Source: JAJYKC01 sp035545735
GTDB lineage: Bacteria > Acidobacteriota > Terriglobia > Bryobacterales > Bryobacteraceae
DNA: 64,000 nt
Assembly (NCBI GenBank): GCA_035545735.1
Contig: DASZXS010000064.1
Span: 92,550-156,549, forward strand
Direction of reading: 5' to 3'
The first letter of the stretch is position 1, and each line of letters starts with the position of its first letter. The translations under genes and the position numbers were made by a program. The notes below the pieces were generated by a model. That model was not told the origin of the DNA and did not search any database. It saw only the letters and a list, made by a program, of their open reading frames with translations. Positions 53,301 to 60,610 of the stretch are shown in pieces.

Positions 53301-55922
53301 GGGAAGTTGAGCTACGCGAAACTGGATGCCGAGGTTTCCCGTCTGGCGGAGCGTTTGCGCCAGCGCGGCGTCCGGCCTGGCGTTGTCGTCGGAATCTGCG
53401 GACCCTGGTCCGCCGGCTTGATGAGCGCCATCCTGGCGGTTCGACGCTGTGGAGCGGCGCACGCCTGGCTGGACACGGAAAGTCCGTCGTCCGATCTTGC
53501 GCAACGGATATCGGCGGCCGGGACCCGCCTGGTCATTTTATTGAAGAAGGCCGAGCATATCGCGCTTCCGGCCGGAGTGAGTTCTCTGTTTCCCGATCGC
53601 GCCGGAAATGACGATTCTCCGGCCTCGTTGGACGCGACGGTGGCTGCCGATATCGCGTGCGTTCTGTTCACAGCGGGCGCTTCGGGCCCGCCGAAAGCCG
53701 TGCTTGTCAGCCAGGCCGCCCTATCGGCCCGCGCCGTCACGGCAGCGTCGAGTGCCGGTCTTGTCGCCGAGGACCGGGTTGCGCTGGCCCCGTCCAATGC
53801 CTCCCTCGAAATGTTGTTCGGCTGTTTGCTGCGTGGGGCGACCGCGATCTTTGTTTCACGGCGCGTCGCCGCCTCGCGGGAAGAGTTCCCACGTTTCGCC
53901 GGCAAGCAGCGCTGCAGCGTCTGGGTGCTGGCCGCGCCCGACTGGCAGCGCCTGATCCGAAATCACGATGGCAAGCGGCCGGAGTTTCCGGATTGCGTCC
54001 GTCTGGCGCTGGTTCACGGCGAGCGGCTTTCCTCCGACTCGGTCTCCGCCTTCCGCCGGCTGCCCGGAAAGCACCTGCGCTGCCTCAGCAGCTACGGCGC
54101 CGCCGAATCCGGAGCCAACTGCGCGGTGTATGAGATTCGGGCCGGCGCGGAAGGCGAGGCGCAGGCGAACTCTCTTGGCATTGATGCGCCTGGTACGGCT
54201 GTGCGAGTGATGGATCGCTACCTGCAGCCGGCCGCGCCGGGCGTCACCGGGGAAATCTGCATTGAGGGCGAAATGCTGGCGGCGGGGTATAGCGGCGATC
54301 CGGCGGCCGCCGGCGCGTTCACGGCGAACCCGGTCAACGGCCACCGGCTTTTCCGTACGGGCGATTTTGGACGGTATCTGCCAAATGGGAGCATTGAATT
54401 TCTTGGGCCGCCCGATCGCCATCTGAACCTGCGCGGCTACCGGCTGCACCTCGGCGATTTGGAGGCGGCTCTCCTTCGCCAACCCGGCGTGAGCGCCGCC
54501 GCGGCGATGAGCTGGCCGGACCCGACCGGTGATGAGCGCCCCGTCGCGCATATTGTCGTGGCGCAGAAGGGCGCCGGCGCGGCCGCCGCTGCGCGGGAGG
54601 CCGGATTGCGCCGGCAAATTCGCCTGCTCATTGAGCAGCAGTGCCCGCAATACCCGCAGCCATCCCGTATTTTGTTCACGGACCGCCTTCCGCTGGACAA
54701 TCAGGGACGGGTGATCCGCCGCGCCCTTCCGGCCCCCGCCACGGTTCCCGAGGAATTGAGCAGCGCGATCGCGCCGCCCCGCGATGAACTGGAAGCCCAA
54801 CTGGTGCGCATCTGGGAGGAATTGCTCGGCGTGCGCCCCATCGGGATCACGGATAATTTCTTCGACCTTCATGGCCATTCGCTGCTGGCCGTGCGCCTGT
54901 TCGACCGGATCAAATCGATTTGGGGAAAGCATCTGCCGCTCTCCATACTGTTTCAGGCACCCACCATCGAACATTTGGCGGCGATCCTGCGGCAGGAAGG
55001 GTGGTCCGCGAACTGGTCCTCTCTGGTTACCATTCAAGAGGGGAGTTCGCGGCCTCCTCTGTTTATCGTCTCGGGATTGGGCGGGAACGTCGTCCGGTTC
55101 CGCAATCTGGCCCGTTATCTGGGCGCCGACCAGCCGGTCTTCGCGCTGCAGCCTCTTGGAATGGATGGGTCGCAGCCCTACCTGACCCGCATTGAAGACA
55201 TGGCCGCCCACTATGTTCGCGAGGTGAAGGCCAAGCAGCCCGAAGGCCCGTACCAGCTTGCCGGGTACTCCTTCGGCGGCCTGGTGGTGTTTGAGATGGC
55301 CCGGCAACTCGCGCTCGCGGGCAATTCGGTGGGGCTAACGGCTCTTCTGGACGCCCCGGAATGGCGTTACATTGCCAAGACTGCGCGGAGCGTCAATGTG
55401 ATGCACCGGCTGGAGCACTTAAGAAGCCGGATCGCCCGAATTTTGACTGGCCCGGACCGCTGGGAATACGTGTCCGACGCATTGCGCCAGCGCCTCTCCC
55501 GGCTGGTCTTTAAAATCAGCGCGCGCCTCGGGCGCCCCATACCACAGCGCTTCGGCACACTGTCCGACATCAATGCCCATGCCGCGGCCCTTTATGTCCC
55601 GCAAGTGTATCCGGGGTCGCTGACCCTGCTTCGTACGCGCCCCGATCCCCGGCTGCCGCAAGGCGATTATCAACTCGGCTGGGGAGGCCTCGCCAAGGGC
55701 GGGGTAACGGTTCACGAGATCATGGGGGACCACTTACGAATTACAGACGAACCCAATGTTCAGGTGCTCGCGCAAAAGTTGCGCGAGTGTCTGGATGGCG
55801 TGGCGGACGGCTCGAGGGCGGGTACGAAGGCCACGCCCGCGGGCGAGCCGGGGGAGGGCGGACAGCCACCCGCTAAGGAGCCGCGAGCATTGGAACGGTC
55901 AATTCTGGAAGGGTGCGTCTAG
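50400..55922 (+). CDS. Terminal NRPS: C-C-A(degenerate)-T-TE
   Basis: The 1840-residue protein has two successive condensation domains (~15-435 with HHSVTDY at 151-157; ~480-910 with PHIICDG, His619 and Asp623). A degenerate adenylation domain (~940-1455) follows, then a carrier (HGHSL, Ser1494) and a thioesterase (GYSFGG Ser1624, His1778). The A domain has lost key residues: FTAGASGPPKA for the Gly-rich loop, Asn1133 for the substrate-binding Asp, YGAAES for YGPTE, and Arg1437 for the catalytic Lys. It is probably inactive. The TE should release the chain as acid, lactam or lactone. The gap after the previous gene is 18 bases. The last 50 bases overlap the convergent methyltransferase gene. 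Confidence 0.92.
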   Translation: MNTSEESLPTAPAEETYVLPASFGQERYWGLDHLNPGNPTWSVPVRFRLQGPLDPALLERAFNAIVERHEVLRTTFVNSSSGLSQVVHPSLRIPVPVNDLRHLPKPERDAEADRISLQEAHWRFDLEKGPLFRASLIRMEDSDYILLVNAHHSVTDYWSVGIISQELGRLYEAYSRGQEISLPELPIQYADYSVWQREQAESATVQNELSYWKKQLDNLPLLEFPLDHPRGESPTFNATITSILLPVALTNAIQDLATGQETTFFNAMFAALSILLHGYTGQTDFGVATQVAGRESVETESLVGPFINTVVLRPDLSGDPTFLELLGRVREVAFQSLDKNNVRFEQVLKALRPADYPSHHNLFRLNFICQRDPVKPQEFAGVKITVIPSKSQGALYDLHVFLIMRNEGWRLACEYNTDLFDAGTITRLLANYKALLENIVAGPDRPLSALPALDIPVPAPEASGPAPGAAKPAQAIESSAEETFAFPITIAQERFWLLEQLMPGNPTLNMPAAMRLKGTLDINILHKGLDEVVARHEGLRTTFSTVDGQPMQVIHPSVKTSVTRIDLQELPESEREARAEQHLRDEASHRFILSQAPLIRATVLQLEPDHHLMMVTTPHIICDGWSAGIIIRELAAFYEANAKGVSPALPPLTIQYADFAHWQANSLKGDAFQEELAYWKEQLQGRLPLLDLPADKPVPSRLVSRGDTETLSLAPDLVAKIKEICRREEVTMFMFFLAVFKAMLHRYTGQEDILVGSPVAGRSPETEGVIGLFSYPISLRTDVRGELSFRELLHRVRDVTLGALAHKDLPFGRLVEELRVEQVQGRNPLFQVYFLHQTGFLQPMETSGLSWTPVTWVSPMTSFDLHLATLERRGSVVARLEYNADIFEAATIRQMLGHFRVIVKSVVEDAGTSLSALPLSTAEEPQAISPARGNAPVEEHAKERLALEPVDGQLARDPSRVAAVSETGKLSYAKLDAEVSRLAERLRQRGVRPGVVVGICGPWSAGLMSAILAVRRCGAAHAWLDTESPSSDLAQRISAAGTRLVILLKKAEHIALPAGVSSLFPDRAGNDDSPASLDATVAADIACVLFTAGASGPPKAVLVSQAALSARAVTAASSAGLVAEDRVALAPSNASLEMLFGCLLRGATAIFVSRRVAASREEFPRFAGKQRCSVWVLAAPDWQRLIRNHDGKRPEFPDCVRLALVHGERLSSDSVSAFRRLPGKHLRCLSSYGAAESGANCAVYEIRAGAEGEAQANSLGIDAPGTAVRVMDRYLQPAAPGVTGEICIEGEMLAAGYSGDPAAAGAFTANPVNGHRLFRTGDFGRYLPNGSIEFLGPPDRHLNLRGYRLHLGDLEAALLRQPGVSAAAAMSWPDPTGDERPVAHIVVAQKGAGAAAAAREAGLRRQIRLLIEQQCPQYPQPSRILFTDRLPLDNQGRVIRRALPAPATVPEELSSAIAPPRDELEAQLVRIWEELLGVRPIGITDNFFDLHGHSLLAVRLFDRIKSIWGKHLPLSILFQAPTIEHLAAILRQEGWSANWSSLVTIQEGSSRPPLFIVSGLGGNVVRFRNLARYLGADQPVFALQPLGMDGSQPYLTRIEDMAAHYVREVKAKQPEGPYQLAGYSFGGLVVFEMARQLALAGNSVGLTALLDAPEWRYIAKTARSVNVMHRLEHLRSRIARILTGPDRWEYVSDALRQRLSRLVFKISARLGRPIPQRFGTLSDINAHAAALYVPQVYPGSLTLLRTRPDPRLPQGDYQLGWGGLAKGGVTVHEIMGDHLRITDEPNVQVLAQKLRECLDGVADGSRAGTKATPAGEPGEGGQPPAKEPRALERSILEGCV

Positions 55923-56706
55923 CTTCGCCGGTCTCATCCGATTCAAGGCGGAGATATAGCCCGCTATAAGGCTCGACGGTCTTATCGGGATGAAAAGGAA
56001 TAACACAGGACCCGCAGAACGTTTCCGAGATCTCCCAGGAGTCCACCAAGCGGTAGCCCAGACCCCGGAGCGAATCAAGGAAGGCGTCCCGGCGGAAGAC
56101 ATGATAGGGATGAATCTGCGGCCCGATTCTTTGAAGAGTGACGAAATCCTGCCCGGAAGATAAGGGCACACGGTTGATTAGTAAGTGCGTCGGCTTCCGG
56201 GCGAGTGACGCGAGAATCTCAGCGAGCGGCGTCTCGATGTACTGGACCGCACCAGCGGTTAGTAATATATCCGTACCACTCGCTTCGCGGAAATTAGTTG
56301 TGAAGGATAGCTGCGCTGCCTGGAGGCCCGCGGCGAATTCCCGTCCCGATTGGACAACCTGCGGAACATCGCAGACGGTCCAATGAAGGTTCGGGTTAAA
56401 GTGCAAATATTTCCGGAAGGCGTAATAAGCCACCCCAATATGGCCGCCGAGATCGAATACCGACGTCGAGTTGTCGAGTATCCGCGCCATCCAGAACAGG
56501 ACGGCGTAATCGCTAAGTCGAAGTTTATCAACATACCCGCGATGAGTCTGGGCGGTTTCGGGATGATCGTGACCTAATTTGAGATGATCGGGCGCGGCGC
56601 GGCGTGCTTCTTCAAAGGTGGAGTAGACACCGCGGAAAGCGGAACGAAAGGATGAGACAAAGCGATAAATTTGCGCAAGGCGCAGGTGCTCTCTCCAAGT
56701 AGGCAT
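55873..56706 (-). CDS. SAM-dependent methyltransferase, TIGR04325-like
   Basis: The ATG at 56706 follows GGAGGG by eleven bases; an ATG at 56754 is an alternative. The 277-residue protein has FRGVYSTFEEARRAAP, then SVFDLGGHIGVAYYAF as the SAM-binding loop, W-T-V-C-D-V-P-Q-V as motif II, and TDILLTAGAVQYIE. This combination is typical of the TIGR04325 putative methyltransferases found in polysaccharide and secondary-metabolite clusters. It reads toward the NRPS and overlaps its 3' end by 50 bases. A tailoring role (N-, O- or carboxyl methylation) is inferred from position. Confidence 0.8.
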   Translation of the reverse strand: MPTWREHLRLAQIYRFVSSFRSAFRGVYSTFEEARRAAPDHLKLGHDHPETAQTHRGYVDKLRLSDYAVLFWMARILDNSTSVFDLGGHIGVAYYAFRKYLHFNPNLHWTVCDVPQVVQSGREFAAGLQAAQLSFTTNFREASGTDILLTAGAVQYIETPLAEILASLARKPTHLLINRVPLSSGQDFVTLQRIGPQIHPYHVFRRDAFLDSLRGLGYRLVDSWEISETFCGSCVIPFHPDKTVEPYSGLYLRLESDETGEARRTLPELTVPMLAAP

Positions 56707-56932
56707 CGCCGGCAAGACCCTCCGCGGAGAATGAACTTGCGAGAAGCATAGCATAAGGTCTATTAGAATTCGAGCCCCGGAACATTCTCAAAAAGCGCAA
56801 TTCTTTGCAACTTTCAAACAGGCGGGCAATACGGATTGTCTGGTAAGTCCCGAGCCGGCCATGGCGTGTCATATGGCAGGTTAAGTGCAAGAATAGTCGA
56901 GTATTTGAATGCGAAAGTGAGGATGTGCGCCA

Positions 56933-57823
56933 GTGAGCCCAGAAACAGGTCAGAAGAAGCAATTGATTCAGCCGGGTGATGAATTTCGCGAGAAATTCGA
57001 TAGAATGCCGTTCCAGTTCTTCCATGGACTGGCGGACCACCCGCTCTTCACCCTGCCGCGCTTGCTGGAACTCGCGAAGACAACGAAAGAGACTCGTCCG
57101 AAGGACCTCTACTACGATGCCGGTAAGGACATCGGAATCGGACAGCGGTGGGATAAGATCGGACCGAAGCCGTTTCCTGTCGACGAGGCCCTCCACCGGA
57201 TCGAGAACTCCGGCGCATGGGTAACTCTCCATCAGGCGCAGAAAGACCCGGAATACGGAGAACTCTTCTATGCTTGCATGCGGGAGTTCGAGAAATTGAC
57301 CGGCGTGGATTTTAGCCGGATGATGCGAGTGGAAGACGCGCTGATTTTCATTACGTCGCCGAACCGCGTAACACCGTACCACATCGATCGTGAGTGTAAT
57401 TTCCTGCTTCAGATTCGCGGGGAGAAGACGATCTACATCTTTGACCGGAACGACCGGGAAGTACTCCCGGAGACCGAAATCGAGCGTTTCTGGAGCGTGG
57501 ACAACAACGCCGCCACGTACAAACCACACCTTCAGGACCGCGCCACGACGTACCGTCTGGCGCCGGGTAACGGGGTCCACATTCCCGTGAACAATCCGCA
57601 CTGGGTGAAGAACGACGATAATGTTTCGATCTCGCTCAGCGTCAATTTCACACCCAAGGACAGCTATCGGGCCAACTTTTACCGCGCCAATTTCGGGTTG
57701 CGGAAATTAGGGCTTAATCCCAGGTCTGAAGGGCAGTCGCCGTTTGTCGACTCGATGAAACGGAGAACGGTCGGCGCTATCGTCCGCGCGAAGAAGTTAG
57801 TCCAGAGCGGCAAGGCAAGCTGA
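56933..57823 (+). CDS. Cupin-like/JmjC-type Fe(II)/2-oxoglutarate-dependent oxygenase
   Basis: This 296-residue protein has a double-stranded beta-helix core. YHIDRECNFLLQIRG supplies the His-x-Asp iron ligands and VNNPHWVKN supplies the second His, with GEKTIYIFDRND between. Such cupin_8/JmjC-like enzymes hydroxylate side chains of proteins, free amino acids or carrier-bound residues. Its position next to the NRPS genes makes it a likely tailoring hydroxylase, which is inference. The start is a GTG at 56933 with GAGG upstream. It is divergent from the methyltransferase and 13 bases before the membrane glycosyltransferase gene. Confidence 0.8.
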   Translation: MSPETGQKKQLIQPGDEFREKFDRMPFQFFHGLADHPLFTLPRLLELAKTTKETRPKDLYYDAGKDIGIGQRWDKIGPKPFPVDEALHRIENSGAWVTLHQAQKDPEYGELFYACMREFEKLTGVDFSRMMRVEDALIFITSPNRVTPYHIDRECNFLLQIRGEKTIYIFDRNDREVLPETEIERFWSVDNNAATYKPHLQDRATTYRLAPGNGVHIPVNNPHWVKNDDNVSISLSVNFTPKDSYRANFYRANFGLRKLGLNPRSEGQSPFVDSMKRRTVGAIVRAKKLVQSGKAS

Positions 57824-57836
57824 AAAACCCGATACG

Positions 57837-59549
57837 ATGACGCCGCCCTTTGGCCGGAACTCACCGGGTACACTCTCCGCGCGGCTGAATCTCTGCTTCG
57901 CGCTTTCGATTGCGGTTCTTCTGCTGCGCGTCCTGCTGGTCCCGGAATCCGTCCTGGTGGCCGACGAGTACTACTACGCTAAGACCGCGCAACTGTGGTT
58001 CCTGCACCAGCCGGCCTCTCTGCATGTCACAGCCATGCCGGGCCGCGGCGAGACGGGCTTTCCAAATTCTCTCCTTTTTTTCATCGATCAACTGGCGTTT
58101 TGGTTCGGCGACAACTTTTACGCGGTGGTCAAGCTTCTCAACGTTGGATTCGCGGTGCTTATGGCGATCGCGGTCCGGCGTGTAGCGAGTCAAATTGTAA
58201 GCGAGGCGGCGGCTCTCTGGATCGCGGTGCTGGTGCTCTGGCTGCCGGCCACCAGCTATTACGCCTACTTCATGGCCGAGCCTCTTTACGAGAGTCTCGT
58301 GTGGTGGGGGATCGCGATTTTTCTGCAACTGGCCGCGGACCGTCGCATCGCCGCGTTCGCGGCTTTGGGCGCGTTTTGGGGGGCGGCGTTTCTGGCTAAG
58401 CCGAACGCGATCGCCTTGCTCGGCGCCGCGAACCTGGTGGTGGTGCTGCTGGCATGGGCATTTCCCACCCGCGCGGGCCGCCTGCGGGACATGCTTTGGG
58501 GCATCGCCGCCGTGGACCTGGCATTCGTCTTCACCGGCTACGCGTTGAACACCGCCGTTACCGCCAACTGGCGATGGGACCCTGTCGGGAAGTTCTACCA
58601 GACCGGCCTGTCGAAGATCGCCGAGTTGAGCGGCAGTCGATCCTTTGCCTATGCCACGGCTGAATATTCGGCCGCCTACGTGTTTGCTGTTCTGTTGATC
58701 TTCGGTCCGGCACTACTGGCGATGTGGGTGGGACGCCGCGCCTTGGTATCCGATGTCAAGGTGTGCGCTTTCTCCTCGGTCACTGTGGCCGGACTCGCGG
58801 CGCTGATGGCGGGAAGCGTAAAGGTGGCGGTGAATTGGGAGAGAGTGTACGTTGGCCATGAGGGCGTATTCAGCACGCGGTATATGTCGGTCGCCTTCCC
58901 GCTCCTCCTCATCGCGTTCGTGCGGTGTTTTCCGGAAGCTATGCCCAATCGCGCGGCGCGGAAGTGGACTGGGAGCGCGCTGGCGCTCGCGTTGCTTGTG
59001 CTCGCCGTGCCGATGCGCCGGATGGGGAATACGCTGCAGATGAGGGAGGCGTATTGGCCGCGCCTGGCGCACCCGGAGGGTTACGCGCTGGGCATAGCCG
59101 TTATGCTGGCGGTGATTCTCTATTACGCGTTCACGGCGGCTCCGAAAATCCAAGTCTATGCCGTGACGTTAGGTCTGTGGGCCGTGGGCTCGGCCATTGT
59201 GCTCACCAGGGTCGACGCGGTCAATGCGACCACCGGTTCTTCGGCTCGCTACAGCCAGGTTGCCAGAGTTGCGAACACGCTGATCCGGCCCGAGTTCCGG
59301 AATGACGGCTACGTCGTTTCGACCGAACAGCGCGGCGCGGTATATTTCATGTTCCGGTTTTCCGGCTTTGTGCCGCTTCGCTTGATCGATGCGTCCACGC
59401 CATTGGTGCGCGCAGCGGACATGCCGCACACTCCCTGGGCGGTCTATCTGGGCTCCGCCCGCCCGGAACGTACGGATGGCTGCCTCTCCATGCCTTCCGC
59501 CACGCTCTGCCTGGAGGCGCCGGGCGTGCGATACGAGGCCGCCCGCTAA
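57837..59549 (+). CDS. GT39-like polytopic membrane glycosyltransferase-type protein
   Basis: This 570-residue protein has about 11-12 membrane helices. It has the early acidic loop ADEYYYAKTAQL (Asp-Glu, as in the D-E catalytic loop of the ArnT/PMT/GT39 superfamily), then EPLYESLVWW and FLAKPNAIALL. A C-terminal soluble part carries ERTDGCLSMPSATLCLE with two Cys. Such proteins use polyprenyl-phosphate sugars on the periplasmic side. The gene starts 13 bases after the oxygenase stop, so it may be transcribed with it. The GT2 and DUF2304 genes converge on it, and a polyprenyl-phosphate-sugar pathway is a reasonable joint role. Confidence 0.75.
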   Translation: MTPPFGRNSPGTLSARLNLCFALSIAVLLLRVLLVPESVLVADEYYYAKTAQLWFLHQPASLHVTAMPGRGETGFPNSLLFFIDQLAFWFGDNFYAVVKLLNVGFAVLMAIAVRRVASQIVSEAAALWIAVLVLWLPATSYYAYFMAEPLYESLVWWGIAIFLQLAADRRIAAFAALGAFWGAAFLAKPNAIALLGAANLVVVLLAWAFPTRAGRLRDMLWGIAAVDLAFVFTGYALNTAVTANWRWDPVGKFYQTGLSKIAELSGSRSFAYATAEYSAAYVFAVLLIFGPALLAMWVGRRALVSDVKVCAFSSVTVAGLAALMAGSVKVAVNWERVYVGHEGVFSTRYMSVAFPLLLIAFVRCFPEAMPNRAARKWTGSALALALLVLAVPMRRMGNTLQMREAYWPRLAHPEGYALGIAVMLAVILYYAFTAAPKIQVYAVTLGLWAVGSAIVLTRVDAVNATTGSSARYSQVARVANTLIRPEFRNDGYVVSTEQRGAVYFMFRFSGFVPLRLIDASTPLVRAADMPHTPWAVYLGSARPERTDGCLSMPSATLCLEAPGVRYEAAR

Positions 59550-59902
59550 CGCGCCCCAGGATTGGAGAGTCCGGGCTCACGGCTCGCTGCCGCGGCTTCG
59601 TACAAAGCGAGCTGGCGCGTCAACTGAACCAACCTGTCATCGAGGCCGCGCAGGCGCAAATGCACGTTGAGCAGCATCACGATGGTGAGTAACACCCACA
59701 GGTAGAACATCAGGTCCGCGCCGCGTCCGACGCCGAAGAACGACGCGATTACCGTCGTTTGGTTGGGAAACAGGACCAGATATTCGCCGCAGATTGTGAT
59801 CAGGATTGTGAGCTTGGTGAGCCGGGGCGCGAGTTTGCCCTGCGAGTAGGCATAAATCGCCGTGCATGCCAGCGCAATGGTGGCGACGATCTGAAATATC
59901 AT
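59546..59902 (-). CDS. Small membrane protein, DUF2304
   Basis: This 118-residue protein has three or four helices: IVATIALACTAIYAYS, LTILITICGEYLVLFP and FYLWVLLTIVMLLNV. The FGVGRGADLMFYL motif is diagnostic of DUF2304. A C-terminal coiled segment (GLDDRLVQLTRQLALYE) follows. DUF2304 genes are regularly paired with GT2 polyprenyl-phosphate glycosyltransferases. Here its ATG overlaps the GT2 stop by four bases (ATGA). Its 3' end overlaps that of the convergent GT39-like gene by four bases. Confidence 0.88.
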   Translation of the reverse strand: MIFQIVATIALACTAIYAYSQGKLAPRLTKLTILITICGEYLVLFPNQTTVIASFFGVGRGADLMFYLWVLLTIVMLLNVHLRLRGLDDRLVQLTRQLALYEAAAASREPGLSNPGAR

Positions 59903-60597
59903 CGTACGAAGCTCCTCATCATCAGGTCGATCAGAATGCGAAGCGCGTTGCTCAGCCGCTGGCCTTTCGCCAGGGAATAGGCGCTGTAGCGGATGGTCAC
60001 CGGCACTTCCACAATTCTGGCTTTTTGCTCCGCCAGTTGCGCGATGATCTCGGTGGCGTGCGCCATGCCGGGTTCGTGGAGTTGCAGCCGCAGCGCCACG
60101 TCGCGCGAGAGCGCGCGGATCCCGTTATGCGCGTCGCTGAGCTTGACGCCGGTAAGCGCATAGTTCACCCAGCGGGCCGCCTGAAGCACGAGGCGGCGTG
60201 TGGCTGGCATGCCCAAGGCTTTACCCGCAAACCGGCTGCCGAGGGCCGCTCCGGCGCCGCTTTCGAGAACCGCGAGTAACGAGGGGATGTCGTCCGGGTC
60301 GTGTTGTCCGTCCGCGTCGAACGTCACGATCGCCTTCGCGCCCAACTGAAGCGCGTAAGTAATCCCGGTCTGGAGCGCGGCTCCTTGACCAAGGTTGATC
60401 GCGTGGCGCAAAACGATCGCGCCGGCGCTCCTTGCGATATCGGCCGTTCCGTCCGACGAGCCATCGTCCACCAGCACAACGCAAGGGCACACGCGGCGCA
60501 CCTGCGCCACCACGTCCGCGATCAGCGCGCTTTCGTTGAATGCTGGAATGACGACGACGGCGAAGTTCATGGGGTTCATGCCGGGTGTTGGGTTCAT
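59899..60597 (-). CDS. Family 2 glycosyltransferase (polyprenyl-phosphate-sugar synthase type)
   Basis: This 232-residue protein has the GT-A fold: VVVIPAFNESALI, VLVDDGSSDGT and VTFDADGQHDPDD (metal-binding DxD region), then GSRFAG and NGIRALSRD. It is like dolichyl/undecaprenyl-phosphate mannosyl- or glucosyltransferases but lacks membrane helices, which the DUF2304 partner may supply. Starts at 60597, 60579 or 60570 (MNFAVVVIPAFNE) are possible; the family often begins at the last. It follows the lipase-like gene by 13 bases. Confidence 0.9.
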   Translation of the reverse strand: MNPTPGMNPMNFAVVVIPAFNESALIADVVAQVRRVCPCVVLVDDGSSDGTADIARSAGAIVLRHAINLGQGAALQTGITYALQLGAKAIVTFDADGQHDPDDIPSLLAVLESGAGAALGSRFAGKALGMPATRRLVLQAARWVNYALTGVKLSDAHNGIRALSRDVALRLQLHEPGMAHATEIIAQLAEQKARIVEVPVTIRYSAYSLAKGQRLSNALRILIDLMMRSFVR

Positions 60598-60610
60598 GAC
60601 GGATGGTTAC

